Source of the DNA: Leifsonia psychrotolerans
GTDB taxonomy: Bacteria; Actinomycetota; Actinomycetes; Actinomycetales; Microbacteriaceae
Assembly: GCF_013410665.1 (NCBI RefSeq)
Contig: NZ_JACCFM010000001.1
Location: 1,612,001-1,676,000, forward strand
DNA length: 64,000 bases
Reading direction: 5' to 3'
Positions 48,746 to 56,261 of this stretch are shown here, piece by piece (within the stretch, counting starts at the first letter, position 1; each line of letters starts with the position of its first letter). The translations under genes were made by a program, and so were the position numbers. The notes under the pieces are model-generated. The model ran no database searches, was not told the origin of the DNA, and worked only from the letters and a program-made list of their open reading frames with translations.

Positions 48746-49845
48746 GACGGGCGGTCGCGATAGTGCGCGAGTCTCTGGCCACTGCACGAGCCCAGCCTGT
48801 GGCATCCCTCGTCAGTGTCATCATGGTCGCGGGGATGTGCGCGACCGTGCTGCTCACGACGGGGCGAACGGTGGGGGCTGAACAATCAGTGGTGGGGTCG
48901 ATCGACTCGGCCGGGACGCGCTCGATCGTGATCCGCGCCGATCCCGGTGCAGGGTTAACCGCCGGAGTGCTTGATCGGATTGCAAATCTCGAAGGCGTGG
49001 AGTGGGCTGGCGCCTTCGGCGGCGCGCTCGACGTTACCAACGCCCTCGTTCCTGACGGCACCAAGGTTCCTGTTCGGCTCGCCTGGAGTTCGGGCCTGAG
49101 CGAATTGGGTGTGCCCGCGAAGCAAGTTATTGTGAACGATACTGCTTGGGCATCTCCCATTGCGTTGGAACAGCTTGGGATGCCCGATAAAATCGGCGGC
49201 CTCACATCTTCTGCGGGGGCCAGCTACGCGGTAGCGGGCGAGATCCGCACGCCGGACTACCTAGCGATGCTCGAACCCCTCGTGATAGTGCCTCAGACCC
49301 GGGATACCAATGCGGACCAGACCGTCAGTGTGCTCGTTGTCATCGCCAACCGCCCCGATCTTGTCGCACCCGTCGCTCAGGCGGTCCAGTCAGTGCTGGC
49401 GGTCGACGACCCCACAAAAGTCAAGATCACCACGAGCGAGGAGCTCGCGACTCTTCGCGCTCTCGTGCAAGGTCAACTCGGCAGCTTCGGACGTAACTTG
49501 GTCATCGTGGTCTTCGCACTCACCGCCGTTCTTGTCGCGGCCATCCTCTACGGACTCGTGATGTTGCGCCGCAAAGACTTTGGCCGCCGCCGTGCCCTCG
49601 GTGCCTCGCGGGGGCTCATCATTGCGCTCTTGCTCGTTCAGATGGCGGTACTGAGCATTGTCGGAACGGCGGTCGGTACGGGTCTGGCCATCGCGAGCCT
49701 TCGCCTGACCGGTGATCCGTTGCCCGGTCCAGCTTTCCTGAGTGCCCTAGCAGTGCTTGCCGTGGCAGTCGGGTTGCTTGCCGCTCTAGTTCCAGCGATA
49801 GCTGCGTCGAGACGGGATCCACTCAAAGAGCTTCGAGTCCCTTGA
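48742..49845 (+). CDS. FtsX/MacB-like ABC permease
   Basis: 367 residues from GTG 48742, overlapping the ATPase gene by four bases. One N-terminal helix (PVASLVSVIMVAGMCATVLL), a large outer domain of about 210 residues (MacB periplasmic core type: IRADPGAGLTAGVLDRIANL), then three C-terminal helices (NLVIVVFALTAVLVAAILYG; ALLLVQMAVLSIVGTAVGTG-like; LAVLAVAVGLLAALVPAIAA). Last gene of the putative peptide-export operon. Confidence 0.9.
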   Translation: MRRAVAIVRESLATARAQPVASLVSVIMVAGMCATVLLTTGRTVGAEQSVVGSIDSAGTRSIVIRADPGAGLTAGVLDRIANLEGVEWAGAFGGALDVTNALVPDGTKVPVRLAWSSGLSELGVPAKQVIVNDTAWASPIALEQLGMPDKIGGLTSSAGASYAVAGEIRTPDYLAMLEPLVIVPQTRDTNADQTVSVLVVIANRPDLVAPVAQAVQSVLAVDDPTKVKITTSEELATLRALVQGQLGSFGRNLVIVVFALTAVLVAAILYGLVMLRRKDFGRRRALGASRGLIIALLLVQMAVLSIVGTAVGTGLAIASLRLTGDPLPGPAFLSALAVLAVAVGLLAALVPAIAASRRDPLKELRVP

Positions 49846-50291
49846 ACAAGCACACGCGCCTGCCATAGACGGGTGGACGGCGACTGCACCCTCGCACGAA
49901 TCTCCACAGGTCAGGAATCAACCAAACCGAGGGCAGTCCCCTATGCTCGTGCGCGTGCGAGCATAGTCTCACCCGTCGTATTGCCGTGCCGACGTCCAAA
50001 CATGAGAGGCTAGCATCGGGCATCGGATCCCTCGCCTTGGAAGACCTCCGATTAGGCTTCTGCCGGGCGAAAGAGAGCAAGTTGGCTTCGCCGTGTTCTA
50101 CCTCGTTCTCAGACGGAGACTACTCCAACCCGTGGTTCGGCACTGGAATACGGAACCGTCCTCGATGTCCACACGAAGCGCCATTGCCCGTCGTGCATCT
50201 CTGCGGAACGCGGCTCTGTTAGAGCCCTACGCCCGCTCTCGCCAGTTCCTCACCGACCACCGACAAGGACGTTCTCACGCTTCTTGACCTC
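49846..50291. other. Intergenic stretch with an IS end and possible frameshifted gene start
   Basis: 446 bp. It contains the isolated IS3-type end at 49897-49941. Frames at 50162-50255 (MSTRSAIARRASLRNAALLE) and 50260-50291 (DKDVLTLLDL, joined to the gene at 50292) could be the shifted N-terminus of the TIR-like protein. Nothing else was recognised. Confidence 0.45.
49897..49941 (-). mobile_element. Isolated IS3-type end (remnant)
   Basis: About 45 bp match, in inverse orientation and with two visible differences, the left end of the IS3-family element at 51731 (shared CTCCACAGGTCAGG and TCAACCAAACC and GGCAGTC). No transposase gene is attached. It shows that the same element, or part of it, was once also present here. 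Confidence 0.75.
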
Positions 50292-51050
50292 ATGTTCGTT
50301 GAGAACCCTAACGCCGATTACATTCTGGCTAGCGAAGAATTCAAGCGACTAAATGAGAAGGTCCTGGAACCTCGGGGCGTCTTGCTCACCGTGGACGGCT
50401 ATCAGTACACCAACTCTTTACCGGCCCCTGCACCTGCCCACAACACCCCATCCATAATCGCTGCCCCGCCCATGACATCGACAAAGGCCACTGTGAACGG
50501 TCTCCCGCCCTGGCCCACAGAAGCACCAGCACCGACACCCGAAGGGAAGGCTCAGCGGGACCCGAAATCAGTATTCGTGGTTCATGGCAGAGACACCCGA
50601 CCCGTCGAAGTCGTGCGCCAGTACTTGCACTTCCTCGGCCTCAGGATGATGACTTGGTCCGACGCCGTAAACCTTACGGGTAAGCCGCAGCCACACACCT
50701 ACGAAATCGTAAAGGCCGGCATCGTGATCTTCTCGCCCGATGATGAAGCTCGTCTCAAGCCGAAGTTTGCCGACGGGAAGGAGCTAAAGCCAGAAGGTCA
50801 GCCCCGGCAGAACGTGACGCTCGAAGCGGGAATGGCCTTTGCGACGGCAACCGAGGGGACGATCTTTGTCCAGTCGGAGCGTGTGCGCGCGATTTCCGAC
50901 ATTGAAGGGTTCAACTGGGTATCGCTCGACGGGACCTGGGACAACCGTAAAGATCTATTGAATCGACTCCGCAACGCAGGCGCAGCTGTCAATCAGGCCA
51001 ATGACAATCTCAATGATGCGCTTGCCGGGCCTTTCAAGATCACCGAGTAA
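50292..51050 (+). CDS. CAP12/TIR-like nucleotide-binding protein
   Basis: 252 residues from ATG 50292. A Pro/Ala-rich linker separates a short N-terminal part (PNADYILASEEFKRLNEKVL) from a C-terminal CAP12-type TIR domain: SVFVVHGRDTRPVEVVRQYL, VKAGIVIFSPDDEA, QNVTLEAGMAFATATEG (conserved Glu), and the IEGFNWVSLDG end. TIR domains of this family are effectors in anti-phage signalling (CBASS, Pycsar) that cleave NAD. No cyclase lies beside it. The start may be lost through a frameshift upstream. Confidence 0.72.
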   Translation: MFVENPNADYILASEEFKRLNEKVLEPRGVLLTVDGYQYTNSLPAPAPAHNTPSIIAAPPMTSTKATVNGLPPWPTEAPAPTPEGKAQRDPKSVFVVHGRDTRPVEVVRQYLHFLGLRMMTWSDAVNLTGKPQPHTYEIVKAGIVIFSPDDEARLKPKFADGKELKPEGQPRQNVTLEAGMAFATATEGTIFVQSERVRAISDIEGFNWVSLDGTWDNRKDLLNRLRNAGAAVNQANDNLNDALAGPFKITE

Positions 51051-51140
51051 CGCGCAGAGCTAGCCGGGATCACTCCTCGGCCCGTTCCGGATGTCACACC
51101 CCCGAGCTAGCCTCGTTGTACCCCAGATGAGGGAGTGACG

Positions 51141-51722
51141 ATGAGTGCTGTTCTTGAAACTGTCGATGAGTCCTGGCGTCAGGTGCCAACCCTGCTCAGA
51201 AAGCTTGACGAGTTCCCGATCGGCAAACTGGAAGCCTGGTCGACGGCGCTCCTGCACAACTGCGTCGCCTTTCTCCCCGGTGTTCAGCGATCCGTCGCGC
51301 AGCTCACAGGACTCGACCCCGAACTAGAGCTTCCCTGGCGACGTGGTGGTAAGGGCGAGGGAGACATAGCCGGCTGCACCGAGCACTCTTTGATAGCACT
51401 CGCGTACATCGAGACCAAGGGCGCGAAAACTCAGGTCTCCTACGACTACGATTGCCCGTTCAAATGCGGCGAATGGCAGTCTCAGTTCGTCCATATGACT
51501 CATCTGAATGAGCCTCTTCTCGTTGTGGCCCCGCAGCGGAATCTCGCCTCAAGGGAGAAGACCTGGCACACACACGAGGGCTTGCCGGCCAGCGCCGCCG
51601 TGACTAGCTATTCGGTGCTGGCCGACATGATCGAGGATGCGCTCAGGACCGGCAACCTGCCGAGCTGTTCTCTTCTGGAAGCCCTGTATGACGTCGAGAG
51701 GGTCGACCTCCCGGGAAGCTAG
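51141..51722 (+). CDS. Unknown soluble protein next to the TIR-like gene
   Basis: 193 residues from ATG 51141 (GAGGGAG upstream; GTG 51135 also possible). No signal or membrane helix. Readable features: WRQVPTLLRKLDEFPIGKLE, DYDCPFKCGEWQSQFVHMTH (a Cys-Pro-x-x-Cys pair), and EGLPASAAVTSYSVLADMIE. Not recognised. It lies 90 bp after the TIR-like gene in the same direction and ends 8 bp before the IS3-family element, with its stop codon native. A functional link with the TIR-like gene is possible. Confidence 0.6.
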   Translation: MSAVLETVDESWRQVPTLLRKLDEFPIGKLEAWSTALLHNCVAFLPGVQRSVAQLTGLDPELELPWRRGGKGEGDIAGCTEHSLIALAYIETKGAKTQVSYDYDCPFKCGEWQSQFVHMTHLNEPLLVVAPQRNLASREKTWHTHEGLPASAAVTSYSVLADMIEDALRTGNLPSCSLLEALYDVERVDLPGS

Positions 51723-51794
51723 GGTGATGGGACTGCCCCCGGTTTGGTTGACTCCTGACCTGTGGAGATTCGTCTTCGCTGGAAAGATGTCTTT

Positions 51795-52079
51795 ATGCCC
51801 AAGTCCTACCCACCCGAGTTCCGACGCGATGTTGTCGCGGTCGCCCGGAAGCACGAAGCCCCGCTGAACCAGATCGCGAAGGACTTCGGGATCTCCGAGT
51901 CCTGCCTGGCGAACTGGCTGAAGAAGGCCGACGTCGAAGACGGCGTCAAGCCCGGCGTGACCGAGAAAGAATCCGCTGAGTTGCGCGAAGCGAAGAAACG
52001 AATCCGGCTCCTCGAACAAGAAGCCGAGGTCATGCGCCGGGCTGTCGCCTATCTCTCCCGGGACGTCAACCCAAAATGA
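51795..52079 (+). CDS. IS3-family OrfA, element 2
   Basis: 94 residues from ATG 51795 (an in-frame upstream extension to 51762 is unlikely). Transposase_8 helix-turn-helix (EFRRDVVAVARKHEAPLNQI, then DFGISESCLANWLKKADV) and a leucine-zipper end (RLLEQEAEVMRRAVAYLSRD). The stop overlaps the orfB start (ATGATG). Confidence 0.9.
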   Translation: MPKSYPPEFRRDVVAVARKHEAPLNQIAKDFGISESCLANWLKKADVEDGVKPGVTEKESAELREAKKRIRLLEQEAEVMRRAVAYLSRDVNPK

Positions 52080-52488
52080 TGTACCCGCTGGTCCTTGAAA
52101 TGGCCGTCGATGGTGTTCCCGTCACGGTGACCTGCCGGGTGTTGGGCTTCTCCAAACAAGCGTTCTACCAGTGGAAACGCAACCCCGTCTCCCAACGCGA
52201 CTGGGACGACGCCCACCTCACCAACACCGCCTGGGACGCCCACCAGGACGACCCCGCGTTTGGCTACCGGTTCATCGCCGACGAACTCCACCAGGCTGGC
52301 CTGACGGCGGGCGAGAACCGGGTGTGGCGGCTCTGCTCCCAGCAGCGGCTCTGGAGTGTCTTCGCGAAGAAACGCGGCCTCACCCGCAAGGCCGGCCCGC
52401 CCGTGCACGACGACCTCGTCGAGCGGGACTTCACCGCGACACGCCCGAATCAACTCTGGCTGACCGACATCACCGAGCACCGCACCGC

Positions 52489-54124
52489 TTGGATTCCAGC
52501 GATCGTCGCAACGCTCTGATCTATGCAGTGTCTAGTAAAGCAGTGAAGCGTTCGGCCGGAGTCTCCCAGCCGAGGGTCTTCTGAGGCCGTTCGTTGAGTT
52601 CCGCCGCGATTGATTCGAGGTCGGCGAGGCCGAAGGTGCGCAAGTCACTTTTGCGAGGCAAGTATTGGCGCAGGAGCCCGTTCGTGTTCTCGTTCGTGCC
52701 GCGCTGCCAGGGCGAGCCAGCCTCGCAGAAGTAGACCGCCATGTCGGTCGCCCTGACAAAGCTTCGGTGCTCGCTCATCTCCACCCCTTGATCCCACGTC
52801 AACGTGCGACGCAACTGGGCGGGAAGCACGCTGAACGCGGTGACGATGCTGTCGCGGACTGCGTCCGCGGTCCGTTCGATCGGGAGATGCCCGAGGAGTA
52901 CATATCGGGTGGTGCGCTCGACGAGCGTCGCGACGGCCGACCCGCTTCCCGCGCCGATAATGAGATCGCCCTCCCAATGCCCGGGAATCGTTCGATCGTT
53001 GACCTCCGCGGGCCTCTCGGACAACGGCGTCATCGTGTCGGTGAATCGACTGGTGCGGGCCGTCGCACTTTTGTGAGACTTCCGGCGTCGGCGACCCCGA
53101 CGGAGCCCGGCAGCGAGCTCCTTGGTGAGCTCGCCGCGGGCATGAACGTAGACGGCCTGGCAGATCGTCTCGACACTCACGCGCATCTCCCGGTCATGGG
53201 GAAAGTCTCGCCGAAGACGATGACTGATCTGCTCCGGGGACCATCGCTTGGTCAGCTTTCCCGCCACATAGTCGCGCAGGGGCCCCTCCCGGGCGAGTCT
53301 GGCGGTACGAGGTCGTTCGCGACGCTTCGCTGAGGCGCGGTGGGCGGTGTGGGACAGGTAACCGCTGCGGCCGACAGTGTTGCGTCGCAGTTCTCGACTG
53401 ATTGTCGACGGCGCCCGGCCGAGAGCGACCGCAATCTGTCGGATCGATCTACCTGCCATCTGCAGGTCCTTGATCCTTTCTCGCTCGAGGAGACTCACGA
53501 AGCGGGGGTTGATGACCTTCTCGATCTTGTCGAGCGCGACGCGCTCGCCTTGGACCCACGCAGTTCTAGAATTCTTCACGTTCGAAAGTATCTCTGCCGG
53601 ACGGTAAAGAACCACACGCCCATCGGGATGGATGCGGCCCTTCGAGAAGACACGGATGCCCTTGTCCCAGTCGAACGCCTGGTGGTTCTCGACCCCCAAC
53701 TGCTCGGCGGCAACTCTGCGAGAGACTCCGTCCCGTCGCAGCTGGAGGAATTGCTGCCGTTTGGCGTCGGAGGCGGCGGAGGTGAAAATTCCGGCCTTCT
53801 GTGCCCAGACGTAGCAAGTGACTCGGTTGAAGCCGAGTTCGCGAGCGACTTTCGACACGTTCCTCGTGAGAGCAAGGCGCCGGAGGAACTCAGCCCTTTC
53901 TTCCGCTGAGTAGCGCCGTTGCGTGCTCCGAGGCGTCGATAACCCAGCCAGCTTCATCCATTTGTATCCAGCATCTGGATGCACCCCGACCGTGGTAGCG
54001 GCGGCACGAACCGAGCCCCCACGATCGATCATCGCCATGAACGCAATCCTCTGCTGTTCTGTATATTTCCTCGCCGGCATCCCAACTCCTCGTCGTCGGT
54101 GTTGCGACGATCGCTGGAATCCAA
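52489..54124 (-). mobile_element. IS30-family element
   Basis: 1,636 bp with perfect 24-bp inverted repeats at 52489-52512 and 54101-54124. A 2-bp target duplication GC fits the family. It inserted in orfB of the IS3-family element 2. Confidence 0.92.
52521..54080 (-). CDS. IS30-family transposase, long form
   Basis: 519 residues, longer than the usual 300-400. Two N-terminal helix-turn-helix units: RGGSVRAAATTVGVHPDAGY and TRNVSKVARELGFNRVTCYV. Then the IS30 HTH GRSIRQIAVALGRAPSTISR and the DDE core: HWEGDLIIGA (Asp), TWDQGVEMSEH (Asp), RGTNENTNGLLRQYLPR (Glu). The frame is intact and the protein is probably active. Confidence 0.93.
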   Translation of the reverse strand: MPARKYTEQQRIAFMAMIDRGGSVRAAATTVGVHPDAGYKWMKLAGLSTPRSTQRRYSAEERAEFLRRLALTRNVSKVARELGFNRVTCYVWAQKAGIFTSAASDAKRQQFLQLRRDGVSRRVAAEQLGVENHQAFDWDKGIRVFSKGRIHPDGRVVLYRPAEILSNVKNSRTAWVQGERVALDKIEKVINPRFVSLLERERIKDLQMAGRSIRQIAVALGRAPSTISRELRRNTVGRSGYLSHTAHRASAKRRERPRTARLAREGPLRDYVAGKLTKRWSPEQISHRLRRDFPHDREMRVSVETICQAVYVHARGELTKELAAGLRRGRRRRKSHKSATARTSRFTDTMTPLSERPAEVNDRTIPGHWEGDLIIGAGSGSAVATLVERTTRYVLLGHLPIERTADAVRDSIVTAFSVLPAQLRRTLTWDQGVEMSEHRSFVRATDMAVYFCEAGSPWQRGTNENTNGLLRQYLPRKSDLRTFGLADLESIAAELNERPQKTLGWETPAERFTALLDTA

Positions 54125-54619
54125 GCCGACGAGGGCAAGCTCTACCTCTGCGCGATCAAGGACGTCTACTCGAACAAGATTGTCGGGTACTCCATCGACT
54201 CCCGGATGAAGGCGTCGCTGGCTGTCGCCGCGGCCCGCAACGCGATCAGTCAACGCACCATCGACGGCACGATTTTGCACTCCGATCGCGGGTCCCAATT
54301 CCGCTCCAACGCCTTCGTTCGCGTGCTGAAGAACAACGGCATCACCGGGTCGATGGGCCGCGTCGGCGCGTGCGGCGACAATGCCGCGATGGAGAGCTTC
54401 TTCGCGCTGCTGCAGAAGAACGTGCTCGATCGGCAACGCTGGACTACCCGGGAAGAACTGCGCCTGGCGATGGTCGTCTGGATCGAAAGGACCTATCACC
54501 GTCGACGCCGCCAACGACGACTCGGCAAGCTCACGCCAATCGAGTTTGAGACAATAAACGTGGCCCTCAAAGCCGCGTGAAACCACTAACCCTTCGAGTC
54601 AACTGAACTCGGGGCAGGG

Positions 54620-56045
54620 TCACGTCCCGTGTAGTGGTGTAAATCTCGGCGTTTGAGCGTTGCTTCGCCAACGTGAAGAGCCACCGTGCGATGGTCAGTG
54701 AGAACCGTTCAAAGTTCCTCACAGAAAAGACACAAACACACGATGGCTCTTGACCAGTCTGCCCTGCTTGACCTGCTCGCTCAACTCAAGCTCACCGATG
54801 TCACCGACCGGATCCGGTCTGCGACGGAATCGCTCTACCAGGAACTGATCGATGCGGAGGCGACCGCGTTCATCGGCGCCGCGCCATTCGAACGCTCCGA
54901 CGGGCGCACCACCCACCGCAACGGCACCCGCCCACGCACGTTGACCACCACGGCCGGGGACCTGGATTTGAAGATCCCGAAGCTGCGTGCCGGCACGTTC
55001 TTTCCCGCGCTGCTGGAGCGCCGCCGGCGGGTCGACCAGGCGTTGTTCGCGGTGGTGATGGAAGCGTATGTGCACGGGGTGTCCACCCGGAAAGTCGACG
55101 ATCTCGTCAAGGCGCTTGGCGCGGACTCCGGCATTTCCAAGTCCGAAGTCTCTCGTATTTGCGCCAGCCTCGACGCGGAGGTCGGGCAGTTCCGCGACCG
55201 CTCCCTGTCGACTCACGACTTCCCGTATGTGTTCCTCGACGCGACGTACTGCAAAGCCCGGGTGAATCACCGCATTGTGTCCCAAGCGGTCGTCGTCGCG
55301 GTCGGTGTCGCCGCCGACGGACGCCGGGAAGTCCTCGGATTCGATGTCGGAGACACCGAGAACGAGCCGTTCTGGACCGGCTTCCTGCGGTCGTTGAAGG
55401 CCCGCGGGTTGGACGGCGTGAAGCTGGTCATGTCCGACGCGCACACCGGGCTGAAGAAAGCCATCGGGACCGTGTTTCAAGGCGCCAGCTGGCAGCGCTG
55501 CCGGGTGCATTTCATGCGCAACGTGCTCGCCGTCGTGCCCAAGGGCAGCCAGGAAATGGTCGGCTCGATCATTCGCACCATCTTTGCCCAGCCCGACAAG
55601 GAACACATCCTGAAGCAGTTCGGCGAGGTCACCACGATGCTGCAGCGTTCACACCCCAAGGTCGCACTGATGCTCGTCGACGCCCAACACGACGTGCTCG
55701 CGTTCGCTGACTTTCCGCAGCGTCACTGGCGGCAGATCTGGTCCACCAACCCGTTGGAACGCGTCAACAAGGAGATAAAGCGCCGCACCGACGTCGTCGG
55801 CGTGTTCCCGAATCCTGCGGCGCTCCTCCGGCTCGCCGGGGCCGTGCTGGTCGAGCAGCACGACGAGTGGGAAGCCGCCGACCGGCGCTACTTCTCCGAA
55901 GCGTCCATGCTCGAACTCACGATCATGAACGCCCGGCCCGAAACCGTCGAGCAGGTGACCGCACTCCCCGAGCTGAAGGCCGCCTAAACTAAAACAACTG
56001 ACCCGCACGGTGTTGAGAAACTCCACCACTCAGCGGGACGTGACC
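54620..56045 (+). mobile_element. IS256-family element A2, right end of the island
   Basis: 1,426 bp with ends GGTCACGTCCCGTGTAGTGG and CACTCAGCGGGACGTGACC. The left flank (CGGGGCAG) does not match the right flank (GCCCACCG). The right flank instead matches the left flank of element A1. This points to mobilisation of the whole segment. Confidence 0.92.
54743..55987 (+). CDS. IS256-family transposase, element A2
   Basis: 414 residues from MALDQSALLD. Its N-terminus is the same as that of the broken A1 protein (RIRSATESLYQELIDAEATA). The C-termini differ slightly (A2 NARPETVEQVTALPELKAA against A1 NTPAAAVEEVTALPELKAA), so A1 and A2 are close relatives rather than identical copies. DDE motifs as in element B (FLDATYCKAR, MSDAHTGLKK, NPLERVNKEIKRR). 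Intact; it could move the island. Confidence 0.95.
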   Translation: MALDQSALLDLLAQLKLTDVTDRIRSATESLYQELIDAEATAFIGAAPFERSDGRTTHRNGTRPRTLTTTAGDLDLKIPKLRAGTFFPALLERRRRVDQALFAVVMEAYVHGVSTRKVDDLVKALGADSGISKSEVSRICASLDAEVGQFRDRSLSTHDFPYVFLDATYCKARVNHRIVSQAVVVAVGVAADGRREVLGFDVGDTENEPFWTGFLRSLKARGLDGVKLVMSDAHTGLKKAIGTVFQGASWQRCRVHFMRNVLAVVPKGSQEMVGSIIRTIFAQPDKEHILKQFGEVTTMLQRSHPKVALMLVDAQHDVLAFADFPQRHWRQIWSTNPLERVNKEIKRRTDVVGVFPNPAALLRLAGAVLVEQHDEWEAADRRYFSEASMLELTIMNARPETVEQVTALPELKAA

Positions 56046-56250
56046 GCCCACCGGGTCTCGACAGGCTCGACCAACGGGTTCAGAACGACCAACGGAATCG
56101 GAACGACGACCGGTCTCGACACGCTCGACCAATTGGATCGGAACGACCAACGGGTTCGGAACGACGACGGGTCTCGACACGCTCGACCAACGGAATGAGA
56201 ACGACCAACGGGATGGGATCGACCGACGAGTCTCGACCGGCCCAACCAAC
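56046..56250. repeat. Repeat array, right part
   Basis: It continues the array cut at 30736. GCCCACC is followed by GGGTCTCGACAGGCTCGACC, then further degenerate copies near 56130 and 56170 (GGTCTCGACACGCTCGACC) with AACGACCAACGG blocks. No coding content. It ends 12 bp before the stop of the second ATPase gene and may also terminate it. Confidence 0.85.
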
Positions 56251-56261
56251 GGGACTGCGCC

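Larger units (their letters stand above)
52076..54580 (+). pseudogene. IS3-family OrfB transposase, element 2, split by IS30
   Basis: Pieces 52076-52488 and 54127-54580 join in frame to 867 nt (288 residues) once the IS30 element and one GC duplication are removed. First part: RPNQLWLTDITEHRTA (first Asp). Second part: DEGKLYLCAIKDVYSNKIVG, LHSDRGSQFRSNAF (second Asp), NAAMESFFALLQKN (Glu). All catalytic residues would be present in the original; the element is inactive now. Confidence 0.92.
51731..54619 (+). mobile_element. IS3-family element 2, interrupted by IS30
   Basis: The left end near 51731 (GACTGCCCCCGGTTTGGTTG) and the right end near 54595-54619 (complement reads CTGCCCCGAGTTCAGTTGAC) are inverted repeats. 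The last few bases on the right are missing, because the IS256 element starts at 54620. It carries orfA and orfB; orfB is split by the IS30 element at 52489-54124. Confidence 0.85.
30737..56045. mobile_element. 25.3-kb composite-transposon-like island
   Basis: The segment is bounded by IS256-family elements in direct orientation (left one disrupted, right one intact). The 8 bp outside the left end (30729-30736, GCCCACCG) are repeated outside the right end (56046-56053). Joining the flanks across one copy restores the 120-bp array sequence (GAGAACAGCCCACC followed by GGGTCTCGAC). The inner flanks of the two IS copies (CGGGGCAG and CCCTAAGA) do not match, as expected for a unit moved by its outer ends. 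Integration of a circle by recombination at a resident IS is an alternative. Confidence 0.75.
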
